From Halobaculum saliterrae (GTDB lineage Archaea; Halobacteriota; Halobacteria; Halobacteriales; Haloferacaceae), in assembly GCF_009831625.1 (NCBI RefSeq), contig NZ_WUUS01000004.1:15743-79742 (forward strand): a DNA stretch of 64,000 nucleotides, written 5' to 3'. Shown one piece after another: positions 40,953-49,131 of this stretch. The translations under genes and the position numbers were made by a program. Position 1 is the first letter of the stretch. Each line of letters starts with the position of its first letter. The notes under the pieces were generated by a model, which worked only from the letters and a program-made list of their open reading frames with translations, ran no database searches and had not been told where the DNA came from.

Positions 40953-41474
40953 TCACTGAGTCACGTCGGTCACGGTCCGCACCTCGCCCATCGACTCGTG
41001 CTCGACGACGACGGACCCGGGGTGGCCGCCGGCGAACTCGACGGCCGCCTCGTAGCCGCGATAGACGATCTGCTGGGTACAGGTGTCACCGCCCTCGCGG
41101 ACGGTCTCCACGCGGACGCGGAGTTCGTTCGCGTCCCGGTCGTACTCGGCGGCCTTCAGCGACGCCTGCATGCAGCCGTTGTTGCCACGGATGACGCCGG
41201 TGACGGTCACGAGGTCGGTCCCGAAGGAGACGGTCGCGGACTCGCCCGGTTCCGCCGCGTCACCCGTCCGCTCGAACGATCGGTCCGTGATCCGCGGGAA
41301 CTCGCCCTCCTCGTTCGGCGTCTCGGTTGCGGTCTCGGTCGCGGTCGGCTCCGGTCCCTCGTCCGTCTCGTCGTCGTCGCCCCCGCCGTTGGTTCCTCCG
41401 CCTCGACCGGTACAGCCCGCCAGCGCGGCCGCTCCGACGCCGGCCGCGAGCGAGAGGACGGTGCGTCTGTCCAT
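40953..41474 (-). CDS. Tat-exported lipoprotein of unknown function
   Basis: A protein of 173 aa. The twin-arginine signal (MDRRTVLSLAAGVGAAALAGC) ends in a lipobox with Cys21, so it is probably exported folded and anchored by a lipid. A Gly/Asp/Thr linker (GGDDDETDEGPEPTATETAT) leads to a small domain with FGTDLVTVTGVIRGNNGCMQA, RVRVETVREGGDTCTQQIVY; the two Cys in this domain (NGC and DTC) could form a disulphide outside the cell. Proteins with this domain are common in haloarchaea; the function is unknown. ATG 41474. Confidence 0.82.
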   Translation of the reverse strand: MDRRTVLSLAAGVGAAALAGCTGRGGGTNGGGDDDETDEGPEPTATETATETPNEEGEFPRITDRSFERTGDAAEPGESATVSFGTDLVTVTGVIRGNNGCMQASLKAAEYDRDANELRVRVETVREGGDTCTQQIVYRGYEAAVEFAGGHPGSVVVEHESMGEVRTVTDVTQ

Positions 41475-41604
41475 GTTTCAGGGAACGACAACTGAACGCA
41501 AAAGTCCAGCGTAGACGCAAGGGCGCGTTTGTGTCACGGTGGTCGGTCGCACGGGCCGATCGGATCGGAATCCCTTTACGTGGTCCGGGCGTCGGTTGAA
41601 TCGA

Positions 41605-41677
41605 GTCCGGGTAGGGTAGTGGACTATCCTCTTGGCTTGCGGAGCCAGGGACCGGAGTTCAAATCTCCGTCCGGACG
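41605..41677 (+). tRNA. tRNA-Arg (anticodon GCG)
   Basis: A cloverleaf of 73 nt: acceptor GTCCGGG (41605-41611) with TCCGGAC (one G-T pair) and discriminator G73; anticodon stem TTGGC/GCCAG with loop TTGCGGA, giving GCG (arginine, CGC codons); T-arm CGGAG-TTCAAAT-CTCCG. No intron. Its 3' end is part of a 97-bp repeat and is copied twice more within 360 bp downstream. Confidence 0.95.
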
Positions 41678-41761
41678 TTTTCAAGGCGCAACGACGACGA
41701 GCGAAGCGAGTCGTCCGTGCCGACTTCGAGTCTATATGTGGAGATTTGGGCAGCGAACGAG
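41665..41761 (+). repeat. 97-bp repeat, copy 1 (contains the tRNA-Arg 3' end)
   Basis: Starts with the 3'-terminal 13 nt of tRNA-Arg (ctccgtccggacg) and continues 84 bp downstream, including a gacgac-gagcgaagcgag-tcgtc hairpin and GGAGATTTG (41740-41748). It is colinear with 41934-42030 without gaps; 92 of 97 positions are identical. The two copies are 269 bp apart. Confidence 0.9.
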
Positions 41762-41830
41762 CGAGCGATAGCGAGCGAAGTGAGTGAGTTCAAATCTCCG
41801 TCCGGACGTTCCTTCACTCACTTCGTTCGT
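41740..41830 (+). repeat. tRNA-Arg 3'-end pseudo-copy with inverted T-arm
   Basis: 41786-41810 repeats exactly 25 bp of the tRNA-Arg T-arm/acceptor end. It is preceded by GGAGATTTG (41740-41748), a 9-bp exact reverse complement of CAAATCTCC (41791-41799), across a 42-nt spacer of gcgaacgagcgagcgatagcgagcgaag. On the other side, tcactcacttcg mirrors cgaagtgagtga, so the pseudo-copy is also bracketed by a 12-bp inverted repeat. Same architecture as at tRNA-Val and tRNA-Met. Confidence 0.82.
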
Positions 41831-41933
41831 TCAGTCACGACCGGCCGGTTCACGTTCGCTCGTTCACGGGTCGCTTCGCTCCCCGTTCACGGTCACGGTC
41901 TCACTGCGTTCGACCGCGCACCGCTCACGTGAA

Positions 41934-42030
41934 CTCCGTCCGGACGTTTTCAAGGCGCAACGACGACGAGCGAACCGAGTCGTCCGCGCCGACTTCGAGT
42001 CTATATGCGGAGATCTGGGCGGCGAACGAG
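41934..42030 (+). repeat. 97-bp repeat, copy 2 (upstream of the DUF309 gene)
   Basis: The second copy of 41665-41761, with 5 mismatches. It begins with the 13-nt tRNA-Arg end and ends 46 nt before the GTG at 42077, so it forms the upstream region of the DUF309 gene. Its reverse T-arm is degenerate (GGAGATCTG) and no tRNA end follows it. Confidence 0.9.
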
Positions 42031-42076
42031 CCGCCGCCACGGACAGACTGAAACGCCCGCCCGCCCGAGGTTCGTT

Positions 42077-42754
42077 GTGACCACCAGCGACGCCCCGGAG
42101 GAGTCCGCACGCGTCGCGGCGCTCCGCGCCGGCATCGCCCTCTACACGGTCGGCGAGTTCCACGCCGCCCACGACCCCTGGGAAGCCGTCTGGCTCGACC
42201 TGAAGGACACGACCGCCGCCGGCGACACCCCCGAAGCCGTCGTTCGGGACGAGGCGCTGTTCCACGGCCTGATCCAGTTCACCGCCGCACAGTACCACGC
42301 CCGCGACCGGAACTGGTCGGGCGCGGTCGGCCTCGCCGAGAGCGCTCGGGGGTATCTCGCCGACGTGCCCGACGACTACCGCGGCGTCGACGTGGCCGAC
42401 ACGCGCACCGCCCTCGCCCGTCTATCCGCGGACCCCGAGCGCGTCGAACGCGCGCCCGAGCCGCCGCTGCCGTACGACGACGGCCGTATCGCTCCCGAGG
42501 CACTGTCGCTGGAGGCCGCCGGACTCGCGGCTGAGGCGCTCGCGGAGGAGCACGGCCTCGACGCCGACGCCGTCGCCGACGCGGCGCGGTTCGCCCGCGA
42601 GGAGGAGCGGGCGGGCCGATCACGCTTCGCGGCGCTGCTGTTCGACCTGCTGCGCGTCGAGGAGCCTCAGGAGCGGCGACTGGTGTTCGACCGCCTGACG
42701 GGGCTGGTGGCGAAGGAACGCCGCAAGGAGGAGGACGTGGAGGGGCTGTTCTGA
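42077..42754 (+). CDS. DUF309 domain protein
   Basis: About 225 aa from GTG 42077. The DUF309 signature is clear near the N-terminus: YTVGEFHAAHDPWEAVWLDLKD and, later, ALFHGLIQFTAAQYHARDRN, an all-helical fold with conserved His and Glu residues whose function is unknown. The C-terminal half is helical and acidic (LSLEAAGLAAEALAEEHGLD, FAREEERAGRSRFAALLFDLL). The frame is open to 42005, but that part is repeat DNA, so the GTG is the better start. It is not linked to tRNA-Arg functionally, as far as can be seen. Confidence 0.82.
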   Translation: MTTSDAPEESARVAALRAGIALYTVGEFHAAHDPWEAVWLDLKDTTAAGDTPEAVVRDEALFHGLIQFTAAQYHARDRNWSGAVGLAESARGYLADVPDDYRGVDVADTRTALARLSADPERVERAPEPPLPYDDGRIAPEALSLEAAGLAAEALAEEHGLDADAVADAARFAREEERAGRSRFAALLFDLLRVEEPQERRLVFDRLTGLVAKERRKEEDVEGLF

Positions 42755-42844
42755 TCGAGCCGGGCTCGCTCGGCCGCTCGCCCGGATCCGCCCGAGCGGT
42801 CCGAACACGACAGGGATTTCAGCCGACGCACACGGCGGGAAGAC

Positions 42845-43363
42845 GTGAACCGACGTCGAACGGGAACGAGCCTGTACGCGGGGATGCTGTTCCTGGTGCT
42901 CGGACTCGTTGCGTGGGCCAGCGGCCAGCCGTTCGTCTTCCCCAGCCTCGGGCCCTCGGCGTTCGTCCTCGCGTTCGAGCGTCGGGGCGAACGAACCCGT
43001 ATCTACCGTATCGTCGGGAGCCACGTCATCGGCGGGGTCGCCGGACTCCTCGCGTACACGCTCCTGGCCGACGGCGTGGCGATCACGGCCACGCCGGGGG
43101 CGTTCTCCCCGGACGGCCTCCGACTCGCCGCGAGCGGGGTGCTCTCGATCGTGGCGACGAGCTGGGCGATGGTCGCCACCGACACGAACCACGCCCCCGC
43201 GTGTGCGACGACCCTCATCGTCTCGCTGGGCCTGCTCTCGACGCCCCTGCAGGTGGGCGTCATCGTCGCGAGCGTCGTGATCCTCGTGGAGGTGCACCGG
43301 GCGGTCGTCTACGCGTACAGACGCGCCGTCGCCGGGACGCACCCCCGGTTCGACGAGAACTGA
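42845..43363 (+). CDS. HPP family membrane protein
   Basis: A protein of 172 aa with four hydrophobic segments (SLYAGMLFLVLGLVAWA; IVGSHVIGGVAGLLAYTLLA; GVLSIVATSWAMVATDTNHAPAC; LQVGVIVASVVILVEVHRAVV). PFVFPSLGPSAF is the N-terminal family motif and NTHAP-like DTNHAPACATTL matches the HPP region. In cyanobacteria and plants members transport nitrite across membranes; here the substrate is unknown. The start GTG 42845 precedes the first helix. It is 90 bp downstream of the DUF309 gene in the same direction. Confidence 0.82.
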   Translation: MNRRRTGTSLYAGMLFLVLGLVAWASGQPFVFPSLGPSAFVLAFERRGERTRIYRIVGSHVIGGVAGLLAYTLLADGVAITATPGAFSPDGLRLAASGVLSIVATSWAMVATDTNHAPACATTLIVSLGLLSTPLQVGVIVASVVILVEVHRAVVYAYRRAVAGTHPRFDEN

Positions 43364-43391
43364 TCCGGACTGACGGCTCGACCGTGGTCGC

Positions 43392-44204
43392 TTACCGCGG
43401 CGTCCGCCCGTCCGCCTCCACACTCTCGCGCGGTTCCCCGTCGAAGGTGTACTCCGCGGAGTTGTCCTGCGGGTCGTAGCCGAGCGCCTCCCGCGCCCGC
43501 TCGATGGAGTAGTACTTGCGGTCGTTGTCGGAGATGCCGTAGACGATCTCGTAGCCGTAGTCCGCGAGGAGACAGCGGTCGAAGAGGTGCGCGCAGTCGC
43601 GGTGGGAGAGCCACATCGCTTGCCCGCGTTCGTACTCCTTGGGCGGGTGGCCCTCGGTGAGGTTTCCGATGCGGACGCACGCCACCGAGAGGTCGTGGTG
43701 GTCGTGGTAGTAGCGCCCGAGCGTCTCGCCGGCCGCCTTCGAGACGCCGTAGAGGTTCGACGGGCGGGGAAGCTCCGAGCCGTCGAGGCGGAACTCGTCG
43801 TCCTTGCGGTACATGTGGGGCGTGCGGTCGTCGGTCTCGTATGCCCCGACCGCGTGGTTCGAGGAGGCGAAGACGAGCCGGTCGACGCCGGCGTCGACGG
43901 CGGCCTCGAACACCGTCCGCGTGCCGTCGATGTTGTTCGTGAGGACGGAGTCCCACGGCGCGTTCGGACGGGGGTCGCCGGCGAGGTGGACGACCGCGCC
44001 GACGCCCGCTGCGGCCTCCCGGACTTCGTCCTCGTCGGTCACGTCCGCGACGACCACGTCGTCGTCGGTGACGCCGTCGGGCAGCGCGTCGGCGCCGATC
44101 GGCTCGCGATCGAGGAGGCGCCAGTCGTACGCCTCGCCGATGCCGGCCAGGATCGCGCGGCCGACGCGTCCGCCCGCCCCGGTGAGCAGTACCGGTTCGT
44201 CCAT
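43392..44204 (-). CDS. azf: NAD-dependent glucose-6-phosphate dehydrogenase, Azf type (extended SDR)
   Basis: A protein of 270 aa. The Rossmann motif is VLLTGAGGRVGRAIL, the catalytic Ser is in VFASSNHAVGAY and YGVSKAAGE is the YxxxK. NNIDGTRTVFEAA and RIGNLTEGHPP match the uronate-dehydrogenase-like subgroup of SDRs, to which the haloarchaeal Azf enzyme belongs. That enzyme oxidises glucose-6-phosphate at the entry to the oxidative pentose phosphate pathway. Its closeness to the rpaC-histone-HDAC block fits the location I remember for azf in Haloferax. A ccttacttacc element 28-36 nt upstream of ATG 44204 is promoter-like. A uronate dehydrogenase is the alternative. Confidence 0.8.
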   Translation of the reverse strand: MDEPVLLTGAGGRVGRAILAGIGEAYDWRLLDREPIGADALPDGVTDDDVVVADVTDEDEVREAAAGVGAVVHLAGDPRPNAPWDSVLTNNIDGTRTVFEAAVDAGVDRLVFASSNHAVGAYETDDRTPHMYRKDDEFRLDGSELPRPSNLYGVSKAAGETLGRYYHDHHDLSVACVRIGNLTEGHPPKEYERGQAMWLSHRDCAHLFDRCLLADYGYEIVYGISDNDRKYYSIERAREALGYDPQDNSAEYTFDGEPRESVEADGRTPR

Positions 44205-44408
44205 TCGGTCGTGTCTCCGCCGAGCGCGGGTAAGTAAGGTACGGTTCGGTCGGTGTTGTCATCGGAACTGACAGGTCGCTCGGGGAGTCGCTCGAACGTC
44301 CGTCCGCACGTCCCAGCAGCGATCGCGGAACGGCCACACCGACGCAGTGCGGCACGTCCACACGCCGCCACTCGGTACGCCTTTGCCCGACCGCGTCGAC
44401 GATCGACC

Positions 44409-44759
44409 ATGCCCACCGACGCCCAGCAGGCGTGTTTCGAGGCCGGTATCAAGTTCGGGTCGCTGTATCACCAGTTCGCGGGGACGCCCGTGTCCCCGCG
44501 GAGCACGCGTTCGCTGGAGACGGCGATCGCCGAGTCGATCGAGAACCAGCCGTACTGCGAGTCGGTGGCCGTCGACATCGACGACGAGGCGGTCGCCGCC
44601 GACATCGACCACGAGAACGGCTACACCGAGCTGTCGGGGCACCTGATGGAGATCGACATGCGCGTCGCGTACGACGGGATCACCGTCCGCACCCGCATGG
44701 AGATGGAGGACGGCTATCCGCTGATGAAGCTCGTGGAGGTCGTCGATCGGGACGAGTGA
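44409..44759 (+). CDS. mptD: Dihydroneopterin aldolase, archaeal MptD type
   Basis: About 116 aa from ATG 44409. The archaeal family pattern is present: CFEAGIKFGSLYHQFAGTPVS, AIAESIENQPYCESVAVDI and HLMEIDMRVAYDGITVRTRME. MptD cleaves dihydroneopterin to 6-hydroxymethyl-dihydropterin and glycolaldehyde in the tetrahydrofolate/methanopterin pathway. Length matches the family (about 115-120 aa). It is divergent from azf, and no other pterin gene is adjacent. Confidence 0.87.
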   Translation: MPTDAQQACFEAGIKFGSLYHQFAGTPVSPRSTRSLETAIAESIENQPYCESVAVDIDDEAVAADIDHENGYTELSGHLMEIDMRVAYDGITVRTRMEMEDGYPLMKLVEVVDRDE

Positions 44760-44939
44760 GCGACCGAACGTGTGAGCGACCGAACGCGTGACCGCACGGG
44801 TGTGTCGCCGAGGGGGTCGGTTCCTCTCTTCCGGTGGCGACGACGAGGGTCGGATTCGACCGGCTCGGTCCGCGCCGCAGTCGATTCCACTTTCACTTTC
44901 GGGCGACCGCTTAAGAAGGTCCCCGGCGAACGCGCGGAC

Positions 44940-45377
44940 ATGGCACAGTCTACCTTCGACGACGACGATCTGTTCGGGGAAGCGGCCGACGAGATGCGCA
45001 CCGACGTGGAGGCGCACCTCCGCGCGGCGAAGGCGACGCTTCCGGAGGCGGACGCGGTCTGGGAGACGGACGCGGACAACGTTCTCGGCGCGCTCAACGG
45101 CCTCCGCTCGGCGCTGGACACCGGCGACGCCGTCGAGGAGCTCCGACAGGCGAAGAAACAGTACGTGCTCGGCGAGCGCGCCGGCGCGTTCGAGGACGAC
45201 GAGGAGCTCGCCGCGGAGATCGAGGACCTGCAGGAACTGGTCGAGACCCTCGAGGAGACGCACGAGCAGGTCGGCGACCTCACGAGCGTCGTCCCACAGA
45301 TCAAAAGCGATCTCGAGGACGCCCACGCGGAGGGCGTCGACCCGGACGCCGACGACGCCGAGGAGGCGGAGGCGTAG
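44940..45377 (+). CDS. Haloarchaeal helical protein (DUF5790-like)
   Basis: A 145-aa acidic protein, mostly helical, with a likely coiled coil in the second half (AAEIEDLQELVETLEETHEQVGDLTSVV). The N-terminus DDDDLFGEAADEMRTDVEAHL and the DADNVLGALNGLRSALD segment match a haloarchaeal family that I recall as DUF5790; its function is unknown. An element cttaagaa 27-33 nt before ATG 44940 supports a leaderless start. No membrane or signal sequence. Confidence 0.75.
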   Translation: MAQSTFDDDDLFGEAADEMRTDVEAHLRAAKATLPEADAVWETDADNVLGALNGLRSALDTGDAVEELRQAKKQYVLGERAGAFEDDEELAAEIEDLQELVETLEETHEQVGDLTSVVPQIKSDLEDAHAEGVDPDADDAEEAEA

Positions 45378-45491
45378 TCGTCCGTTCGGCCGTCGATTCC
45401 CGGTCGACGATCCCTGGCGTCCGTTCCCGGTCGCCCGTTCTCGGTCGCCAGTTCCCGTCGCCTCGTCCCGAACCGCTCGTCTCCGTCGACC

Positions 45492-46283
45492 TCAGCGGTC
45501 CCGTTCGACGATCGCCCGCGACACGTCACACAGCGCCTCGCTCGCGCGATCGAGCAGCGTCTCCCCGAGGTCGGCGGTCCCCCCCGTGGGGTCGCCGACG
45601 ACGCCGTTCCCGGTGAACTCGTCGCTGTCGTGCGCGAGGTTCACCCCGCGAACCCACTCCCCCCAGCGCGGGCTCCCGCCGTCGCGACCCTCCTCGATGC
45701 GGTCCTCGCGAACGAGATCGGGCGCGACGTGGCGCAACAGTGCGGTCTCCAGCGGGCCGCCGTGGCCCATCCGGCTCGCGTGTTCGCCGACCGCCTCGAA
45801 CCACGTGAACGACACCGCGTAGGCGTCGGTCGCGTCGTCGCGCGAGACGCGCCGGGCGACCTCCGCGAGCGCCTCCACGTTGCCGCCGTGGCCGTTGACG
45901 AGGACCACGCGGTCGATCCCGTGGTGTGCGAGACTCTCGACGGTCTCGCGGACGTACGCGCGGAACGTGTCCGGCGACACCCACAGCGTGCCGTCGAACG
46001 CGCGGTGTTCCTCGGCGACCCCGACGTGAACGGGGGGCGCGACGAGGAGGTCGCCCGCGGCGACACGGTCGCCCGCATCGTCCGAATCGTCCGAATCGTC
46101 CGAATCGCCCGCGTCGGCGTCCGTCCACTCGTCGGCGGCGGCCTCGGCGACGGCCGCCGCCGTCAGCGCGTCGGTCCCCAGCGGAGCGTGCGGGCCGTGT
46201 TGTTCGGTGCTCCCGACGGGGAGCAGCGCGGCGTCGACGTCGGCGTCGCGGACCTCCGTCCACGTCGCCTCCGAGAGGTTCAT
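45492..46283 (-). CDS. Creatininase family amidohydrolase (possible ArfB)
   Basis: A protein of 263 aa. Metal ligands are visible as Glu in LPVGSTEQHGPHAPLGTDAL, His in the same motif, Asp in GTDAL and VLVNGHGGN with the C-terminal Glu in GGPLETALL. Family members include creatininase and the archaeal formamide hydrolase ArfB, which acts early in riboflavin and F420 synthesis; haloarchaea need the latter, so it is a candidate. An acidic insert (DSDDSDDSDD) in a loop is encoded by three 9-bp repeats of tccgaatcg near 46081-46107. ATG 46283. Confidence 0.82.
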   Translation of the reverse strand: MNLSEATWTEVRDADVDAALLPVGSTEQHGPHAPLGTDALTAAAVAEAAADEWTDADAGDSDDSDDSDDAGDRVAAGDLLVAPPVHVGVAEEHRAFDGTLWVSPDTFRAYVRETVESLAHHGIDRVVLVNGHGGNVEALAEVARRVSRDDATDAYAVSFTWFEAVGEHASRMGHGGPLETALLRHVAPDLVREDRIEEGRDGGSPRWGEWVRGVNLAHDSDEFTGNGVVGDPTGGTADLGETLLDRASEALCDVSRAIVERDR

Positions 46284-46403
46284 GGGGGTCGATCCGTCCC
46301 GGGGTGACTTGTAGTCGGCTATGCCGGCGTCCCCGAGTCGCCGGCGAGGGAGCCGCCCGGGGTTCCGTGGGGGTTATGACCGGCCCGCCCCAACGCGAGC
46401 ACA

Positions 46404-47093
46404 ATGGGTATCCTCGAGGACAAGGACAACGCTCGGCTGTTCTACCGGTACTTCTCGCGCGTCTACGACACGATCAACCCATACATCTGGGACGACGGGA
46501 TGCGCAACCAGGCGCTGGAGTGGTTCGACGCCGACCGCGACGACCGCGTGCTCGACGTGGGCGCCGGCACCGGATTCGCCACCGAGGGGCTGCTCAACCA
46601 TGTCGACGAGGTGTACGCGCTCGACCAGTCGCGCGGGCAGTTCGAGCAGGCGTTCCGCAAGTTCGGCAAGCACGGGAAGGTCCGCTTCCACATGGGCGAC
46701 GCCGAGCGACTCCCGTTCAAGGACGACAGCTTCGACAAACTCTGGTCGTCGGGATCCATCGAGTACTGGCCCGACCCCGTCGCCGCGCTCCGCGAGTTCC
46801 GGCGCGTCGTCAAGCCCGGCGGAACCGTGCTCGTCGTCGGTCCGGACTACCCGAAGCTCCGGGTGTTCCAGAAGCTCGCGGACGCGATCATGCTGTTCTA
46901 CGACGCCGAGGAGGCGGAGGAGATGTTCCGCGAGGCGGGCTTCGAGGAGACCCGACACTTCATCCAGCAGCGCCACCGCGGGTCGCCGCGAGCGATCACG
47001 AGCGTCGCGACGGTACCCGAGTCGGACGGCCCGTCCGACGATCCGGGCGTCGAGGCGGACCGCGACGCGGACAGCGACGCGAACGACGACTGA
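46404..47093 (+). CDS. Class I SAM-dependent methyltransferase (MPBQ/UbiE-like)
   Basis: A protein of 229 aa. SAM motif I is VLDVGAGTGFATEGLL, followed by YALDQSRGQFEQA (acidic loop), HMGDAERLPFKDDSFD and WSSGSIEYWPDPVAALRE. The N-terminus ARLFYRYFSRVYDTINPYIW and the later FRRVVKPGGTVLVVGP resemble plant and cyanobacterial methylphytylbenzoquinol methyltransferases and UbiE. In a haloarchaeon the plausible substrate is a menaquinone or methylmenaquinone precursor, but that is inference. A disordered acidic tail ends the protein. ATG 46404; divergent from the creatininase gene. Confidence 0.82.
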   Translation: MGILEDKDNARLFYRYFSRVYDTINPYIWDDGMRNQALEWFDADRDDRVLDVGAGTGFATEGLLNHVDEVYALDQSRGQFEQAFRKFGKHGKVRFHMGDAERLPFKDDSFDKLWSSGSIEYWPDPVAALREFRRVVKPGGTVLVVGPDYPKLRVFQKLADAIMLFYDAEEAEEMFREAGFEETRHFIQQRHRGSPRAITSVATVPESDGPSDDPGVEADRDADSDANDD

Positions 47094-47117
47094 CGCGACG
47101 GAAGCGACCGTCCGCCC

Positions 47118-47675
47118 TCAACCGGCGACCGCGGTCGTCACCGTCAGTCGTTGTGAGTCGACGAACAGCGACACCTCGACGCTCACCCCCGGTCGGATCG
47201 CCGGGCGGTTCGTTCCGGCGGGCGTCACGGTCGTGGACTCGCCGGCCGACCACGCGTGATCGCTCGCGTGGTTAAACGGTCCCGTCGGCCCGCTTTCGAA
47301 CCCCCGAGCGGCGAAGAAGGGGATCGGCGGCTGGTGGTGGAGGCGCTCCCCGCCGACGCGGATCACGACGCGGAGTCGGCGAACGTCGAGGGTGTCGCCG
47401 CCGCGGTGCGTGAGGGTGATCGCCCCGTCCGTGACGACGAGGTCGACGACGGCCGCGGTCGGTCCCGACGGCGGCGCCGACCCGACCGTTCCCTGTGTTC
47501 TGTCGCCCGAGCGTGTCGCCTCCGTCGCCGACAGCGTCGCGGCGCCCACTGCCGCCGAGAGCGCGACCGTGACGAGCACCAGTAGGGCGACCCCGACGGG
47601 GACAGCCACGGCTCGCTGCTCAGGGGCCGTCGACGATCGGCGTCTGGTCGGGTCCCCGCACGTGTCTCGCCCCAT
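47118..47675 (-). CDS. Type IV pilin-like protein (archaeal pilin N-terminal domain)
   Basis: A protein of 185 aa. Residues about 18-46 (EQRAVAVPVGVALLVLVTVALSAAVGA) match the N-terminal helix of archaeal type IV pilins, after a positively charged leader (GDPTRRRSS), although the exact prepilin peptidase site (A/G before xE) is not obvious. The remainder is a beta-rich globular part (VVDLVVTDGAITLTHRGGDTLDVRRLRVVIRV), as in the archaeal pilin-N DUF family. It is probably secreted and membrane-anchored. The start cannot be fixed; later Met/Val codons are absent before the helix. On the same strand as the secreted protein upstream. Confidence 0.72.
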   Translation of the reverse strand: MGRDTCGDPTRRRSSTAPEQRAVAVPVGVALLVLVTVALSAAVGAATLSATEATRSGDRTQGTVGSAPPSGPTAAVVDLVVTDGAITLTHRGGDTLDVRRLRVVIRVGGERLHHQPPIPFFAARGFESGPTGPFNHASDHAWSAGESTTVTPAGTNRPAIRPGVSVEVSLFVDSQRLTVTTAVAG

Positions 47676-47755
47676 CGACGACGGGAAGTGTCCGCGTCAT
47701 CGGTGATAAACGCTCGTCGTGGGACGGACCGGACCGCCCCGTTCGAGGCGGGCTG

Positions 47756-49099
47756 TCACCCGCTGGCGTTCCGTGAACCGGTCCCGTCCGAGGAGTCGAA
47801 CGCCCCCTCGACGGTCACGGGATCGGTCGGCGTGACGCTGATCGTGGAGACCTCCGTCGAGCCGACCTCGACGACGGTGACGACGAACTCGCCGCGCGGG
47901 GAGACGGTCCAGAGGACGCCGTCGTCGCCCGTCGTCCCGACGTCCACGCTCTCGCCGCCCTCGCGGCCGATCTTCACGACCGCGTCGACGGACTCGCCGG
48001 TTCGTGGGTCGGTGACGGCGACGCGAAGCGGGCCGCCGGGGAACGTCCGGTTCACCGTCAGGGTGAGATCGAGCGTCCGCGTGGTTGACTCGCCCGGGGA
48101 GACCGCGTCGAGGTCGACGCGCTGTCGTTCCATGAACACGCGCTCGGCTCCCCCTCCGACGAACGCGGTCAGCGTTCCGTTCGGGTACGCGAGGTCGAAC
48201 AGGAACGTCCCGCCCGACCCCTGCCCCGCGACCGAACCGCCGGTCGCGGCCCACACTTCGGGATAGCTCCGCGACGTGACGTTCTGGGCGGTCTCCTCGT
48301 CGATTCCCGTGCCGTCGCGCTCACGAAGGTCCCCGCGGAACGCCTCGCGGACGAACTGTCCGTCGGCAACCGTCGAGAGAACGATCCCCGACTCGGTCGT
48401 CGCGACGTACACCCGTGTCGACGCCCCGGGATCGCCACCGAGCGCGGCGGCGGTCCGCGAGCGGACCGGCCCGTCGAACGTGCGAAGGTCGTACACCACG
48501 GGATAGATGCGACTGTCGTCCAGCGTGAAGTCGTCCGTCCCCTCGGCGAGCCGCTCGAGCATGAGGACCCGCTCCTCGAGCACCGCGGCGCTCACGCGGA
48601 TCCGCGCCAGTTCGACGAGGAACTCGCTCGCGGAGAGTTCGCCCGCGTGATAGGCGGCGATCGCCTCGCGGTGCCGGCTGTGGAGCGTGACGACCTCCTT
48701 GTCTACCTCGTTCAGCCCGTCGAGGATGCGGATCTGGCGTTCGTCGTTGGTGGTCGCGTTCGTGACGCGCTTGCGGAGGGCGATCGTCTCGATCCGCTCG
48801 GCGGACGCGTTCGCGCCGAACGCGGTCGCGGTGCCCGCGTCGACGGTCACCACGTCGGTTCCGGAGGCGACGCTGCCGTTCCCACCGAGCGAGAGGACGC
48901 GGATCGGCGCCGAGCCGTTGATCGCGGCCACGGCCGTCTCGGGGGCCGAGGCGGACGCTCCGGGCGGACCGACCGCCGGCGACGTGGAGGGGCCGACGGC
49001 GGCCCCGCCCGCAGATCCGCCCCGCTCGGGGGCGGCGAACGCGCCGCCGACACCGGCGGACACGAGGAGGACCACGACGAGGACGGGGATTGCTCGCAT
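47756..49099 (-). CDS. Secreted protein of unknown function, divergent from a membrane regulator
   Basis: About 447 aa from ATG 49099. A Sec signal peptide (MRAIPVLVVVLLVSAGVGGAF) is followed by a low-complexity spacer. A helical middle part is next (RILDGLNEVDKEVVTLHSRHREAIAAYH; EFLVELARIRVSAAVLEER), then beta-rich domains (YPVVYDLRTFDGPVRSRT; STTRTLDLTLTVNRTFPGGPL; Ig-like LWTVSPRGEFVVTVVEVG). No C-terminal transmembrane anchor is evident. A TATA box (TTTTTTAT, 49124-49131) indicates a leaderless transcript. Its divergent neighbour is a membrane-bound winged-helix protein, so the two could function together. Confidence 0.75.
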   Translation of the reverse strand: MRAIPVLVVVLLVSAGVGGAFAAPERGGSAGGAAVGPSTSPAVGPPGASASAPETAVAAINGSAPIRVLSLGGNGSVASGTDVVTVDAGTATAFGANASAERIETIALRKRVTNATTNDERQIRILDGLNEVDKEVVTLHSRHREAIAAYHAGELSASEFLVELARIRVSAAVLEERVLMLERLAEGTDDFTLDDSRIYPVVYDLRTFDGPVRSRTAAALGGDPGASTRVYVATTESGIVLSTVADGQFVREAFRGDLRERDGTGIDEETAQNVTSRSYPEVWAATGGSVAGQGSGGTFLFDLAYPNGTLTAFVGGGAERVFMERQRVDLDAVSPGESTTRTLDLTLTVNRTFPGGPLRVAVTDPRTGESVDAVVKIGREGGESVDVGTTGDDGVLWTVSPRGEFVVTVVEVGSTEVSTISVTPTDPVTVEGAFDSSDGTGSRNASG

Positions 49100-49123
49100 G
49101 GGAGGCCAGTAGCGAACCACCGG

Positions 49124-49131
49124 ATAAAAAA
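49124..49131 (-). promoter_or_regulatory. TATA box of the secreted-protein gene
   Basis: TTTTTTAT on the minus strand, 25-32 nt before ATG 49099, is one of the strongest AT-rich elements in the window and defines a leaderless start. Confidence 0.6.

Noticed and set aside
41665-42030. The tRNA-end repeats as a CRISPR array or as additional tRNA genes
   Set aside because: Only two to three copies with unequal spacers and no cas genes; the pseudo-copies lack D-arm and anticodon arm, so no cloverleaf can form.
44257-44273. TGTCA-N7-TGACA inverted repeat upstream of azf as an operator
   Set aside because: It lies 53-69 nt before the start, outside the core promoter, and 5-bp arms are likely by chance in a region of this size.
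46081-46107. Three 9-bp repeats in the creatininase-family gene as a regulatory array
   Set aside because: They are in frame and encode an acidic DSD loop typical of halophilic proteins; slippage explains them.
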